This document shows, one piece after another, positions 1 to 6,438 of a stretch of 11,303 bases of DNA. The notes beneath the pieces were generated by a model. That model saw only the letters and a program-made list of their open reading frames with translations. It had not been told where the DNA came from and did not search any database. How positions within the stretch are numbered: position 1 is the stretch's first letter; each line of letters opens with the position of its first letter. The stretch lies in assembly GCA_030638765.1 (NCBI GenBank), contig DAOWDZ010000205.1, positions 1 to 11,303 on the forward strand, in the 5' to 3' direction. Both the position numbers and the translations under genes were made by a program. This stretch comes from Desulfocapsa sp. (GTDB taxonomy: Bacteria; Desulfobacterota; Desulfobulbia; Desulfobulbales; Desulfocapsaceae).

Positions 1-311
1 AGTAATCCACCAATGTTATGTGTGATTTCCCGTTCCTGTTCCACTCGATCAGGATTGGAAATCTTGCTGAGTTGTTGGGTCTTTTTCTGGTAGATCTCAT
101 CTTCGTGGGCGCTGTATCCCTTAATAATCTGTACAAGGCCAGGTATCAGATTAGCCCTTCGTTTAAGAGCCACATCAATGTTATTCAGCGCCTCTTCAAT
201 TTTGTTTCTATATTTAATAAACTTATTGTAACTTCCAACTAATATGCTTGTGCCCACAAAAATAACAAAAGATAAGGGGATGAGGATTTCTGGAGTCATT
301 GCAGTACCCAT
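1..311 (-). CDS. lemA: LemA family membrane protein, 5' part only
   Basis: The reverse strand is open from 311 to the window edge with no stop, giving about 103 residues of the N-terminal part. A single N-terminal hydrophobic helix (about residues 7-25, after the start at 311) is followed by the LemA signature: SYNKFIKYRNKIEEALNNID, then VALKRRANLIPGLVQIIKGY, then SAHE. These match the family pattern of YN-x-L-V-x-x-RN, IDV-x-LKRR-x-DLIP-x-L-V and KGYA-x-HE. LemA proteins are membrane-anchored with a helical-bundle domain; their biochemical role is not settled. An in-frame ATG at 299 is an alternative start (MTPEILIP); neither start has a clear Shine-Dalgarno, and an in-frame stop lies at 332-330. 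The 3' part and usual neighbours (often a TPM-domain protein or a membrane protease) lie outside the window. The family call is confident; the exact start is not. Confidence 0.88.
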   Translation of the reverse strand, partial: MGTAMTPEILIPLSFVIFVGTSILVGSYNKFIKYRNKIEEALNNIDVALKRRANLIPGLVQIIKGYSAHEDEIYQKKTQQLSKISNPDRVEQEREITHNIGGL

Positions 312-436
312 GTTAACTGTTTGGTTAAATTACTGGTGAGTTGGTGTACGTAGTAAGTACAATAACATTGTACCATATTGAATATTGTTGCATACAATTT
401 ATAGTAGTAGGTTGTTTTTTTTTCGAAGTAACAAAA

Positions 437-469
437 AGTCAATATTGTAGTATTTGGAAGATATTGACT
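437..469. repeat. 9-bp inverted repeat in the divergent intergenic region
   Basis: AGTCAATAT at 437-445 is perfectly matched by ATATTGACT at 461-469 across a 15-nt spacer. It lies between the divergent lemA-like gene and the histidine kinase gene, upstream of the candidate kinase promoter. It could be an operator for either gene or a weak hairpin; no T-run follows the right arm on the plus strand. The same region also holds a 13-bp direct repeat, ATTGAATATTGTT, at 377-389 and 564-576, and AATATTGT occurs a third time at 441-448. A role is inference. Confidence 0.35.
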
Positions 470-527
470 ATTCATCGCCATAACCAACGATTCCTGTGAA
501 TTACGTCCGTTGTTATTGGACTTTCCA

Positions 528-556
528 TTGTAGAAGCGATAGCATTAAACTATATT
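528..556 (+). promoter_or_regulatory. Candidate sigma-70 promoter for the 605 kinase
   Basis: TTGTAG (528-533), a 17-nt spacer, and TATATT (551-556) resemble a -35/-10 pair; the -10 matches TATAAT at 5 of 6 positions and the -35 matches TTGACA at 3 of 6. The predicted transcript start near 563 gives a leader of about 40 nt before the ATG at 605. The surrounding DNA is AT-rich, so chance matches are common. Confidence 0.35.
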
Positions 557-604
557 ATCTGCCATTGAATATTGTTACTCTTAATTTTAAAGAAGGGCAA
601 GTGG

Positions 605-2533
605 ATGCAATCAACCTCTTTCAAAACAAAAATTGTTATATTGCCGCTCGTTTTCATCCTTGCTGTAACGCTTATGGTTAGTTTGTACTATATCAATACA
701 TTACAGGAGTATCACAGGGCAAATATAAATGATTTTAAAGAAGAATTCACAACAAGACAGTATGAAAACATTAAGAGTGACGTGGATGGGATTGTAAATT
801 TTTTAGACTATGTTACGACAAAATTAGGAACGATGCCCGAGGTTGAACAGAGAGTGCTGGAGAGGATTAATCACGCCGACATGACAGGTGCGCCCTATAC
901 GTTTATTTTAAAACTTCTTAAACCTGAAGGAGGTAAAGATTTTGCCAGGATTCTTTTTTATAACAACAGGGCGAAGGCTGTAGGTCAGTTGATTTCTGAT
1001 GATAAGGTAGATGAGGATAATAAACTTTTTCTTAAGGAGGTCGTCAGTGATATTCAAAAACAGGGCTATTCCTACATAATTTATAAACATGCGAAATCTG
1101 ATCAGGGACAAATCAACCAAAAACTCACTCTTTTCTACCTCTATGAACCACTGCAGTGGATCATTACCAGCAGTGTTTTTTTAGATGAAGTGAATGAAAC
1201 AATAATGAAAAAGAATCAGGCTTTAAAAGGTGAGATTCGACGAATTGTCACTTTTTCTCTATTTTCAGTGTTCTTTTTTTCTCTAGTTGTCTTGTTTGTT
1301 TTTTACAGGATTTCAAATGGTGTGTACAAAGTAATAGAAAAAAATGAGATGCAGTTGCTAATGACAAACGAGAGTCTCGAAGAACGTATGCGAGAAGTCG
1401 TTGAATCAAGCAAGCGATTGGAACTTATCGTTAAAGGAGCGCATCTTGGAACATGGGACTGGAATATCGAGACAGGGGCTTTAATTGTAAATGAACGCTG
1501 GGTTGAGATGCTGGGCTATACACTCGATGAGATAAAACCGGATCTTTCCACCTGGGAAAACCTTGTGCATCCTGAGGAAAAAGAAGAGATTAGTAGACAG
1601 CTGACTGATCACCTTGAAGGACGTACTGCTCTGTTTATGACTGAGTATCGTTTGCGACATAAGTCTGGGAAATGGATTTGGATTCTGGATGTAGGAAAGG
1701 TTTTTGAGCGTGATGGCAAAGGGAATGCGAATCATGCTCTCGGGATTCATCTTGATATTTCAGCACAAAAAGAGGCAGAAAAACAAAAGAGAAAACTGAG
1801 TAGTCAAAAAGAACAGCTCAAGAAATTTGAGAGCCTGAAAACCATGGCTCAGGCCATTGCTCATCGTTTTAACAATAGTATGATGGTTGTAAATGGGAAT
1901 TTGGACTTTGCTCTTAAACTTCTACCGAAAAAAACCAGGGAATATGAGATGATTTCGGCTGCTGCAATAGCAGGTAAAGGTGCTTCTCAGGTTGGTAGTA
2001 TGATGCTTAGTTATGTAGGGCAACAACCATGTGAAATGATGGATGTTTCGCTTGAAATTCTGGTGAGAGAAAGTATCTCTGCGTTGGAAAGTCAACTGCT
2101 GCCCTCAATTATTCTTGAAATTGTTCCAGCAGAACAGGATATCCACTGTTCCCTTGATGAGCTTCAAATCAAGGAGGTAATAGGGAATGTTTATAGCAAT
2201 GCCATAGAATCTTTAACTGATTGTACAGGGACGATTGAGATAACATTCGGAACAGATTTCTTTGCAGTGGAATCTTTTCCTGTTATTTTTAAAGGTGAGA
2301 ATCTGAAGGATGGTATGTTTGCGTATTGTCAGATTAAAGATTCCGGGCAAGGTATTAGTGAAGAGAATCTCCCACGGGTTTTTGAGCCCTTCTATACTAG
2401 CAGGTTTGTCGGTAGAGGTCTTGGCCTCGCTTTAACAGTAGGTTACATGCATTCACATTATGGTGCGTTGACTGTTGAAAGTACTTTGGGGGAAGGGACA
2501 ACTGTAAGGATCTTATTCCCGGTATCCACCTGA
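605..2533 (+). CDS. Membrane Cache-PAS sensor histidine kinase without receiver
   Basis: Predicted 642-residue inner-membrane histidine kinase that would sense a periplasmic ligand and autophosphorylate. Order: TM helix about 9-31; periplasmic Cache-like domain about 35-205 (ending in the typical 'YEPLQWIITSSVFLDEV'); TM2 about 213-236; short coiled coil 245-272; PAS_3-type domain about 272-393; dimerisation/phosphoacceptor helix with H420; N-box with N528 and N532; G1 'KDSGQG' with D579; F-box 'FEPFYTS'; G2 'GRGLGLA' about 603-609. The start at 605 is preferred over an in-frame ATG at 572 because GAAGGG lies 7 nt upstream and the protein then begins directly before the TM helix. The residue after the phospho-His is Arg (AHRFNN), where NtrB-like kinases usually have Asp (AHDFNN). 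No response regulator lies next to it, so its partner is unknown. Sure of the kinase class; the ligand is not predictable. Confidence 0.93.
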   Translation: MQSTSFKTKIVILPLVFILAVTLMVSLYYINTLQEYHRANINDFKEEFTTRQYENIKSDVDGIVNFLDYVTTKLGTMPEVEQRVLERINHADMTGAPYTFILKLLKPEGGKDFARILFYNNRAKAVGQLISDDKVDEDNKLFLKEVVSDIQKQGYSYIIYKHAKSDQGQINQKLTLFYLYEPLQWIITSSVFLDEVNETIMKKNQALKGEIRRIVTFSLFSVFFFSLVVLFVFYRISNGVYKVIEKNEMQLLMTNESLEERMREVVESSKRLELIVKGAHLGTWDWNIETGALIVNERWVEMLGYTLDEIKPDLSTWENLVHPEEKEEISRQLTDHLEGRTALFMTEYRLRHKSGKWIWILDVGKVFERDGKGNANHALGIHLDISAQKEAEKQKRKLSSQKEQLKKFESLKTMAQAIAHRFNNSMMVVNGNLDFALKLLPKKTREYEMISAAAIAGKGASQVGSMMLSYVGQQPCEMMDVSLEILVRESISALESQLLPSIILEIVPAEQDIHCSLDELQIKEVIGNVYSNAIESLTDCTGTIEITFGTDFFAVESFPVIFKGENLKDGMFAYCQIKDSGQGISEENLPRVFEPFYTSRFVGRGLGLALTVGYMHSHYGALTVESTLGEGTTVRILFPVST

Positions 2534-2579
2534 ACAAAGAAGCAGATATCTGGCGGTGATGTTCCGTAAAATGAAAAAA

Positions 2580-2608
2580 TTACTACTTTGTGAATTGAAA
2601 ATTATAAA
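2580..2608 (+). promoter_or_regulatory. Candidate promoter before the 2700 gene
   Basis: TTACTA (2580-2585), 17 nt, TATAAA (2603-2608; 5 of 6 to TATAAT) is the best -35/-10 pair in the 166-bp gap after the kinase gene. A perfect 10-bp palindrome, ATTGTACAAT (2634-2643), sits just downstream of the predicted transcript start, where a repressor could bind. No terminator-like hairpin was found after the kinase stop, so read-through from the kinase gene is also possible. Weak evidence. Confidence 0.3.
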
Positions 2609-2699
2609 ATTGTTCTAGCCGTTTTAGGCACAAATTGTACAATCTCCGGCGAGATAAGATTGTTGGTATGCTTCATCAAAATAAACAGGATCATATATT

Positions 2700-4199
2700 A
2701 TGAAAGAGTTTGAAGTATTTTCCGGAACAAATAACATTATTCTGGTGGCACCACACGCTTATCCAGGAGATGATGATACTGGAGCTATTACAAGACTGAT
2801 ACAAAAGAAATTGGATTGCTATGCTGTATTAAATACGGTTTATCGTAAGCCAAAAAGAAAAGAAAAGCCACGTTGCAGCACAATATATAAAATCTGTAAT
2901 CTGGACGATATTGATGAGTATGAAACGAAGATTCCCGATGTGTATAACGAGTTTGTACGATCAATCGTCCAATACAAGCATGAAATTATTGGCAGAGAAG
3001 ATAAGCCATACATTTTTTATATTCATTGCGGATCTGTCTCATTATTCAATAACGCATGCAAGGATATTGTCGAGGCAAGCAATGCGGAAGTCGATATTCT
3101 TATTGGTTCTGGTAAAGGAATCATCACGGGTGCTAAAGATGAGAGCCTGACTGCCACAGAAAAAGAAGTTCAGGATCTTGTTGAATCTTTTGAAAGTAAG
3201 GGAATTGTCTCCTTTCCTACGAATTCATTACATTTTAGTGCAGGAAAACCATCTAATCTCAATCAATTATTCAGACAAGCCCGATTTTTCCCTGATAAAC
3301 GGGTAACATCATTTCATCTTGAATTTCGTAAACATATACTACGAGATGAAAACGATAATCTTGCAGACATTGCACAACGTTTGTCTGCTGCAATTAATAT
3401 GTTTACTGGAGGCACAGAACTCGCTGAGCCCGAAGATACTGTAGATGAACAAGTATCAGTCATAGATACGGATAAATTGCTTGTAGGGTCAACTGTAAAT
3501 ACCGATGATTCTTTGCTGATGTCCGAAGAACAACCGGATATCAAACTTGTTAAAGAGGCACATGCGAAACTGGCTGGGATATTCTTCTCTCATTATAAAA
3601 ATGCTTTGCTGGAGGCCGGTCAGTACATCATTGATAGTTTTTATGATGGTAGAATCGAACTTGCCCGTCTAAAAACACCAACAAAGGATTTGTCATACAC
3701 ACAATTAGTTCAGCATCTCCAGAAACAGCAAGAGGATTCTCCTAAAAAATCCTGGCTTTTCAATGCTGTGAATCTTGTTATACAAGAGCATGATTTTTCA
3801 GCTGTCCAAGCGCTTGGACAGCTCAACACATCCCAAAAACTTTTATTACTGCCAGTCTCGGATCAGGCTAAAAAGCAAAGTCTCGCTGAAGAAGCAGTTA
3901 TCAAGAACTACACTACCCGGCAACTTGCTGAAGCTATAAAGAAAACCAAAGCACCTCGTAAGAAAACTCTCTATACCTGTCTTGCAAGACCTGAGGAGCT
4001 GTTTTCAGCGGAATATAGTCATCTCTACTCAACAGAGGCTCTTGAAACAATTAAACCAAAAGGGCTAAAGACATTACGAGATAAAATCAAGACACAAACT
4101 GAAGAAGTAATTGAAGGAATTCGTGAGCAGGAACATTATCTTGAGCGCTATAAGGCATTAATGGACACCCTTGATTCCGTGGCTGAGAATAACGAATAA
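2700..4199 (+). CDS. N-formylglutamate amidohydrolase-like protein with ParB-like helical C-terminus
   Basis: A 499-residue protein with no signal peptide or TM segment, so probably cytoplasmic. Residues about 10-235 resemble the N-formylglutamate amidohydrolase fold of zinc hydrolases: 'VAPHAYPGDDDTGAI' (H19, D24-D26), an 'N-x-V-YRK' strand, 'CNLDDIDE', 'YIHCGS' (H109) and 'FHLEFRKHIL' (H206, E208, R210), at places where the family carries metal-binding and substrate residues. An acidic linker (about 236-280) leads to a helical region. Residues about 374-415 (LNTSQKLLLLPVSD ... AEEAVIKNYTTRQLAEAIKK) read like the helix-turn-helix part of ParB/Spo0J proteins, in which 'ARALL' is followed by '..VRQTE'. 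The start has AGGA 9 nt upstream. The true substrate is unknown; hydrolysis of a formyl- or glutamyl-amide bond is only a family-based guess. The 50-bp gap to the next gene suggests possible co-transcription. The HTH-like assignment is low confidence. Confidence 0.7.
   Translation: MKEFEVFSGTNNIILVAPHAYPGDDDTGAITRLIQKKLDCYAVLNTVYRKPKRKEKPRCSTIYKICNLDDIDEYETKIPDVYNEFVRSIVQYKHEIIGREDKPYIFYIHCGSVSLFNNACKDIVEASNAEVDILIGSGKGIITGAKDESLTATEKEVQDLVESFESKGIVSFPTNSLHFSAGKPSNLNQLFRQARFFPDKRVTSFHLEFRKHILRDENDNLADIAQRLSAAINMFTGGTELAEPEDTVDEQVSVIDTDKLLVGSTVNTDDSLLMSEEQPDIKLVKEAHAKLAGIFFSHYKNALLEAGQYIIDSFYDGRIELARLKTPTKDLSYTQLVQHLQKQQEDSPKKSWLFNAVNLVIQEHDFSAVQALGQLNTSQKLLLLPVSDQAKKQSLAEEAVIKNYTTRQLAEAIKKTKAPRKKTLYTCLARPEELFSAEYSHLYSTEALETIKPKGLKTLRDKIKTQTEEVIEGIREQEHYLERYKALMDTLDSVAENNE
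3800..3823. repeat. Perfect 24-bp palindrome inside a coding region
   Basis: AGCTGTCCAAGC (3800-3811) is followed without a spacer by its exact reverse complement GCTTGGACAGCT (3812-3823). The bases flanking it (C on both sides) end the symmetry. It encodes S-A-V-Q-A-L-G-Q-L of the 2700-4199 protein, just upstream of its ParB-like segment. It could be a protein-binding site or a cruciform or mRNA hairpin; no function is shown. It does not resemble the classical parS sequence. Confidence 0.85.
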
Positions 4200-4248
4200 G
4201 GCTGATATGAAATGAAAACACTTACCAGAAATTGAGTTGGAGATAAAG

Positions 4249-4767
4249 ATGATAAAGAGAGTATTGGCAGGATTACTTTTTAGTGTTCTGTGTTGCAGTT
4301 CTCAGGCTTTTGCCATTGATGTGTATGGATTTGGCAGTTACTGGGATAAGGATGGTATGGATGGCACATTGGGCGCTGGTGTGGGCGTCAGTATACCATT
4401 TATTCTTGATAATTTCAGGTTGGACGGTAGGATTCACTATTTCGAAAGCAGTGATCTTGGAACTGATGAAATTCAAGTTACTCCAATAGATCTGGGTGCA
4501 CAACTGCACATCCTTCCAGATAGTGGAATAGATCCATATATTCTTGGCGGAATTTCCTATAATTACATAGATACAGAGAAAATTGATATCGACTCAGAGT
4601 TTGGTGGCTATGTTGGAGCAGGTGTGGATATTGAGTTAGTCGATTCGTTATTTAAATTGTTTGGAGAAGTTTTGTATCGTTTTAGTGATATTGACACTAT
4701 TTCTGAAGATGATCTGGATATTAGTGGTATGACTGCCACTATTGGCTTGAAAATTCACTTCTTTTAA
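4249..4767 (+). CDS. Small outer-membrane beta-barrel protein
   Basis: A 172-residue exported protein. The signal peptide MIKRVLAGLLFSVLCCSSQAFA (22 residues, written here as MIKRVLAGLLFSVLCC plus SSQAFA) has a basic start, hydrophobic core and AFA cleavage site; the CC pair does not fit a lipobox. The mature part of about 150 residues has alternating-hydrophobicity strands with glycine-rich turns ('GAGVGVSIPF', 'GGYVGAGVDIEL', 'MTATIGLKIHFF') and ends in Phe, as outer-membrane barrels do for assembly by the BAM machinery. Size fits an eight-stranded OmpA/OmpX-like barrel. Asp-rich loops (DGMDG, DIDT, EDDLD) suggest an acidic surface. ATG 4249 is chosen because TTGGAG lies 6 nt upstream; an upstream in-frame TTG at 4237 overlaps that site and is unlikely. 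Cargo or function is not identifiable. Confidence 0.82.
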   Translation: MIKRVLAGLLFSVLCCSSQAFAIDVYGFGSYWDKDGMDGTLGAGVGVSIPFILDNFRLDGRIHYFESSDLGTDEIQVTPIDLGAQLHILPDSGIDPYILGGISYNYIDTEKIDIDSEFGGYVGAGVDIELVDSLFKLFGEVLYRFSDIDTISEDDLDISGMTATIGLKIHFF

Positions 4768-4789
4768 GGTCATCGGTTAATGAAAATTG

Positions 4790-4831
4790 AATGGTGTCAG
4801 ATCGTGGAATAAATGAATACCTGACACCATT
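4790..4831. terminator. Bidirectional terminator-like hairpin between convergent genes
   Basis: AATGGTGTCAG (4790-4800) and CTGACACCATT (4821-4831) form a perfect 11-bp stem with a 20-nt loop. The right arm runs into TTT on the plus strand, and the minus-strand copy is followed by CAATTTTC. It lies between the stop of the beta-barrel gene (4767) and the stop of the convergent diguanylate cyclase gene (4832), where it could end both transcripts. The long loop and the GGTGTCAG arm also fit a REP-like palindrome. Confidence 0.6.
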
Positions 4832-6412
4832 TTATCCTATTGTATCGAAAAAACAAAACCTGCTCTTCCCATTCTTTTTTGCCTCATACATTGCCTTATC
4901 GGCATTCTGCATCAAGCTGGTTCCATCCGTCCCATCCTGTGGATATATTGCTATACCGACGCTTGCTCCTATCTCTGCGTGTTCTTCACTGATAAGGAAT
5001 GGTTCAGACAGAATATCGACAATGATTTGGGCGACTCTTGTGACACCACTGCTTTCCGTAATAGAATTGAGAATAATGGTGAATTCATCGCCACCAATTC
5101 GGGCAACGGTGTCAGATTCACGTATACTTTGCTGGAGCCTTTCTGCCACTTCCTGGAGCAGGTGATCCCCGGCGGCGTGTCCTAAAGTATCATTAACGGT
5201 TTTAAATCGATCGAGATCAATAAAAAGTAGAGCAAATTGTGTTTCTAGCCGTTTACTGTTCAGAAGGCAACGTGACAGGCGATCATGGAAAAGTTGCCGA
5301 TTTGGCAATCTGGTTAAGGGGTCAATGGTGGCTTGTTGCTTGAGCAGGATCTCATCCTGTTTATTTTTTACTCTGGCAAGTGCGAGTCTCCAGCTGAATA
5401 TAATGAGCAATACAAATATGGGCGTAGCAATTTTTACGAGGGCAGTTACTCGTGATATTTTTTCAGCATAAATGATTTCAGGTGTTATATGGGAAACCAC
5501 CTTCCATAGATACGCACTATCTTTTGCATACTTTTTCTCTGCTACCCCTTGCTCGTTATTGAGTTGTAGTGATTGGAAAAGGTGAATTGTTGTATAGGTA
5601 AATAGTCCATTTTTTGTATAAAACTGACCATTTTCTTCAGAGAGAACTCTTTTCCATTCTTCTGGGTGTGAGTTGTTAATATTATGATTATTTTTGAACA
5701 TAAATCCCCATTCTTTATCAGGTTGAGGATTCTTGAGCCAATATCCTTCCTCATTGAGGATTGATACGTGATCTCTTATGGGTGCAACAGAATCTGAAAA
5801 ATGATTCAGTAAATTTTCAGCCAGATAATTAAGCAGCAGTATTCCCATTTTCTCACCTTGTGGATTAAAGACAGGTGTACCGAAACGAATCATCGGTTTA
5901 TGTGGAAGTTCGATTTCTCCATGCTCCATATTAAGATCAAGGGGGGAGATATAGAGTTTTGATCTGGGTGTTGCCAAAGAATTGAGGAAATAGTAACGAG
6001 TACCTTTATTTTGTAATGATGTTTCAGGCACCGCAGTTACCTTTCCACCATCATAATTCACTCGGGCAATTTCCTGCCCTTTAGTATCAAGAAAACGAAC
6101 CTGATCGTGGACTCCTTTCATTTTTGAAAAAAGCATGAAGTCAAATTCTAATCTCTGTTGGGCGTCGCTGGTGAGAGCGTGTAGCCTGCATTGAAATGAA
6201 TTATGTTGAGAAAGGATGAGAGCATCAGACATGACCGTCTGGAATTCCTGATGGATAGCCCTCTGGCCGACTTGGATATTGATACGTTCATTTTCGAGAC
6301 GCAGAGTGTTTATCTTCCATCCCTGAGAGAAAAAAAAGTAGGTAAAAAATAAACAGAGCACAATGACCCAGGGAAAAAATATGGAAATGAAGTATTTAGT
6401 AAAGAGGTTCAT
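4832..6412 (-). CDS. Membrane diguanylate cyclase with periplasmic Cache sensor
   Basis: A 526-residue inner-membrane protein predicted to make c-di-GMP from two GTP. TM1 spans about 8-29; the periplasmic region 30-318 is Cache-like, with 'VRFLDTKGQEIARVNYDGG' and 'YISPLDLN...IRFGTPVFNPQGEKMGILLLN'; TM2 about 323-345; a short helix and then the GGDEF domain about 360-523. Active-site features are intact: DPLTRLPNR (364-372), metal-binding 'IDLDRFK' with D399, GGDEF at 440-444, and the inhibitory RxxD site R431-D434, five residues before GGDEF, so product inhibition is expected. No EAL domain. It starts 26 bp after the stop of the hybrid kinase gene and is likely the last gene of that operon; no Shine-Dalgarno is visible, and a small hairpin covers the usual place. 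Confidence 0.95.
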   Translation of the reverse strand: MNLFTKYFISIFFPWVIVLCLFFTYFFFSQGWKINTLRLENERINIQVGQRAIHQEFQTVMSDALILSQHNSFQCRLHALTSDAQQRLEFDFMLFSKMKGVHDQVRFLDTKGQEIARVNYDGGKVTAVPETSLQNKGTRYYFLNSLATPRSKLYISPLDLNMEHGEIELPHKPMIRFGTPVFNPQGEKMGILLLNYLAENLLNHFSDSVAPIRDHVSILNEEGYWLKNPQPDKEWGFMFKNNHNINNSHPEEWKRVLSEENGQFYTKNGLFTYTTIHLFQSLQLNNEQGVAEKKYAKDSAYLWKVVSHITPEIIYAEKISRVTALVKIATPIFVLLIIFSWRLALARVKNKQDEILLKQQATIDPLTRLPNRQLFHDRLSRCLLNSKRLETQFALLFIDLDRFKTVNDTLGHAAGDHLLQEVAERLQQSIRESDTVARIGGDEFTIILNSITESSGVTRVAQIIVDILSEPFLISEEHAEIGASVGIAIYPQDGTDGTSLMQNADKAMYEAKKNGKSRFCFFDTIG

Positions 6413-6419
6413 ATCATGT

Positions 6420-6434
6420 AAAGCACAATGCTTT
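6420..6434 (-). promoter_or_regulatory. Small hairpin just upstream of the diguanylate cyclase start
   Basis: In the 26-bp gap between the hybrid kinase stop and the cyclase ATG (6412), AAAGCA and TGCTTT pair around a 3-nt loop (6-bp stem), 7-22 nt before the start codon on the minus strand. It occupies the position where a Shine-Dalgarno would be expected and none is visible. It may influence translation of the cyclase or be a processing site; this is inference. Confidence 0.3.
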
Positions 6435-6438
6435 TCTA

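Noticed and set aside
18..242. A 74-codon plus-strand open frame at the left edge
   Set aside because: It is antisense to the clearly conserved LemA sequence on the minus strand.
296..487. A 63-codon minus-strand open frame in the intergenic region
   Set aside because: Overlaps the lemA-like start, is AT-driven in composition, and has no recognisable motif.
518..534. Possible sigma-54 site before the 605 kinase (TTGG-N10-like spacing)
   Set aside because: The -12 element has GT rather than GC and the -24 context is poor; a sigma-70-like pair in the same place fits better.
4237..4248. Upstream in-frame TTG start for the beta-barrel protein
   Set aside because: The TTGGAG sequence is better read as the Shine-Dalgarno of the ATG at 4249, which gives a standard signal peptide.
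4791..5165. A 124-codon open frame on the plus strand
   Set aside because: It lies opposite the conserved GGDEF domain of the minus-strand diguanylate cyclase and begins inside a hairpin; the protein shows no recognisable family.
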